Positions 43,247 through 44,496 of a DNA stretch of 44,496 nt are shown one piece after another (within the stretch, counting starts at the first letter, position 1; every line of letters starts with the position of its first letter). A model generated the notes under the pieces. That model was given only the letters and a program-made list of their open reading frames with translations. It ran no database searches and had not been told where the DNA came from. The position numbers and the translations under genes are program-made. The stretch is from IMG/VR virus record IMGVR_UViG_3300039308_000031, positions 1 through 44,496 of that record; one strand, written 5' to 3'. The stretch is from a virus.

Positions 43247-44496
43247 TAATTATTTTCCGATTTCGTTTCCGTGACGCCGGCGTTTTCCGTGTCGAGCATC
43301 TTTTTCACGATCGCCGCCGCAGCCAGGTCGAATTCCGTATAGTTGAACGACATCTGCATCGTCTGGTGTCCGAGCATCCTCTGCACCATCGTGTCGGGCA
43401 TTCCGAGACGGGCGAGCCGGCTCCTGAAGTCGCGCCTGAGATCGCGCAGCCGAACGTGCTTGAGTCCGGCCTTTTCCCGGACGACTTCCCAGGCTGATTG
43501 AAAGCTCGTCTGCGGGAAAACGAGATTGTCGAGCTCCGCTTGGTGTTCGGGCGTCGTGTTTTTCGCGCGCCGGTCGTATTTAAGATAATTCCAGAGATCG
43601 AGAAACGCGCGCTTCATGCGCTCGGTGACGACGCAAAGTCGTTCTTCGCGCACTTTGCCTTTATAGGAAACGAGCCGGGTGACGTCCTTGATATTGCCGT
43701 CTTCGTCGAAAAGATCGCGCCACCGGAGCGGCTCGAAATTCGTCTCCGCGCCGCTGCCGTAATCCGATTCGTAATCGTTGACCGGGTAAAGTTCCGACGG
43801 GCGCGCGCCCGTGTCGCGCAGCGCGATGATTAAAGGGTAGAGGCGCGGCGCGTAATTCATTTTCTTGGCTTCTTCGAGGATGCGTTTTTCTTCTTCGTCC
43901 GTGATCGTCACGGTCCGCCGCTCTTCCAGCGATTTGTCGATCAGCTCGGAAAAGTCGACCATCTCCTTGAGCCACTTTTTTTTCACGGCTTTGCGCATCA
44001 TCGCGCGGATCGTCTCGAATTCGCGGTTGACGGTAGCGGGCTTTACGCCGCCCTTGATCCTTTTCAGCTTGTACCGGCGCAGGAGAAATTCGTCGACCTC
44101 TTCGATCAGGTATTTGCCGAATACTTCGCACAGGCGATCGAGTTTCTGGTGCTCGTTCTCCCACGATCGCATGCCGGCGATCTTCTTGCCGTTCGTGTAA
44201 ACAGGCGGCACAGCGAATTCTTCCTTGTACCAGTCGGAGAGTTTTTGAAACGTCATCGCACGCCCGTCGAGAAACGCCTGCCCTCGATCGTTGTGCTCGT
44301 CGAGCAGCTCGCGCGCCGTTTGGTCGGCTTCCGTCAGGTTTTTGACGCGGCGCTTAATCGTTTTGTATTTTATTTTCCCGTTTTTGTCGCGCGCGTCGGT
44401 CGGCACCTGGACGCGCGCGTATGAATACCCGGTCGCCGGATCGACCCAGAAATATTTACCGTAATCGCGGATCTCTCGTTTTTTCCTGCGCGGCAT
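43246..44496 (-). CDS. int: Tyrosine recombinase, phage integrase
   Basis: The 416-residue protein has an arm-binding N-terminus (residues 1-60), a core-binding domain (about 80-185) and the catalytic domain. Catalytic residues: Arg232 (DTGARPSEL), Lys279 or Lys281, Arg354, His377 (LGHQTM) and the nucleophile Tyr386 (NYTEF). The usual HxLRH box reads RDLRR (351-355), so the first His is Arg. It should integrate and excise the phage at tRNA-Lys. It lies at the right end, reading inward; in the circular phage it would lie across attP from the leftward early operon, which could read into it. Its promoter is outside the window. Confidence 0.93.
   Translation of the reverse strand: MPRRKKREIRDYGKYFWVDPATGYSYARVQVPTDARDKNGKIKYKTIKRRVKNLTEADQTARELLDEHNDRGQAFLDGRAMTFQKLSDWYKEEFAVPPVYTNGKKIAGMRSWENEHQKLDRLCEVFGKYLIEEVDEFLLRRYKLKRIKGGVKPATVNREFETIRAMMRKAVKKKWLKEMVDFSELIDKSLEERRTVTITDEEEKRILEEAKKMNYAPRLYPLIIALRDTGARPSELYPVNDYESDYGSGAETNFEPLRWRDLFDEDGNIKDVTRLVSYKGKVREERLCVVTERMKRAFLDLWNYLKYDRRAKNTTPEHQAELDNLVFPQTSFQSAWEVVREKAGLKHVRLRDLRRDFRSRLARLGMPDTMVQRMLGHQTMQMSFNYTEFDLAAAAIVKKMLDTENAGVTETKSENN

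Larger units (their letters stand above)
1495..44496. mobile_element. Prophage of siphovirus type with lambda-like gene order, right end beyond the window
   Basis: From the 3' end of tRNA-Lys to the window edge the genes are phage-like: a repressor region, recombination and replication genes, lysis, packaging, head, tail and integrase. The module order and the long tape measure plus gpL/gpJ-type tail tip indicate a long, non-contractile tail. All core morphogenesis genes are open, so it may be inducible. The left boundary is inferred from the tRNA. The right attachment site was looked for up to 44496 as a copy of the tRNA 3' end and was not seen. Confidence 0.93.

Noticed and set aside
1-44496. 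CRISPR array or insertion sequence.
   Set aside because: No regularly spaced direct repeats and no transposase-like protein were seen anywhere in the window.

Overview
The window is one bacterial chromosome end-piece (purA and a tRNA-Lys gene) followed by an almost complete siphovirus-type prophage that runs to the right edge of the window. The host is a Gram-negative-type bacterium with fairly high GC; the lipobox lipoprotein, the purA type and the mix of Shine-Dalgarno and AT-rich leaderless-looking starts would suit Acidobacteriota, but the sequence alone does not prove the phylum. The prophage most probably entered at the 3' end of tRNA-Lys(UUU) at 1419-1494. A tyrosine integrase sits at the right edge (43246-44496, minus), and the second attachment site must lie beyond 44496.

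Layout. (1) 1623-8555: a leftward early operon, read from a repressed promoter at 6721-6750 and holding a small basic protein, a 650-base block of nested hairpins, a RecT-like annealing protein with a SWIM zinc finger and small DNA-binding proteins; then a leftward lysogeny operon (8555 to 6816) of ribbon-helix-helix (RHH) repressor, ImmA/IrrE metallopeptidase, SWIM protein and secreted protein. (2) 8578-14066: the rightward early operon with a second RHH protein (Cro position), a DUF1508 protein, an Acb2-like possible anti-CBASS protein, a zinc-ribbon/TOPRIM primase, a probable replication protein containing origin-like repeats, and a VRR-NUC nuclease. (3) 14135-17354: cargo, namely a GNAT acetyltransferase with its own promoter, a PAS histidine kinase without a partner regulator, and an HNH endonuclease. 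(4) 17407-21077: an HTH regulator without a normal start codon, then lysis genes (amidase, small membrane proteins, lipoprotein) with two structured RNA elements. (5) 21074-41640: packaging, head and tail genes in lambda-like order (TerS, GpA-type TerL, gpW-like, portal, protease-capsid fusion, head completion, tail terminator, tail tube, tail assembly chaperone with a -1 frameshift, tape measure, distal tail, gpL-gpJ fusion, fibres). (6) 41794-42798: a cargo gene for a proteasome-fold Ntn hydrolase with its own promoter. (7) 42795-44496: two small genes and the integrase, minus strand.

Two regulatory systems stand out. First, the immunity region is arranged like that of lambda (repressor gene between two outward repressed promoters), but both regulators are RHH proteins and three operators of the form TAGTACTA-2 bp-TAGTACTA overlap the core promoters. 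Second, five copies of a 19-base motif, TTGACCNTNGAAAAAATAA, each followed exactly 28 bases later by a TANNNT hexamer, lie ahead of the replication, lysis, head, capsid and tail-tip genes. They look like a phage-specific promoter class that needs its own activator.
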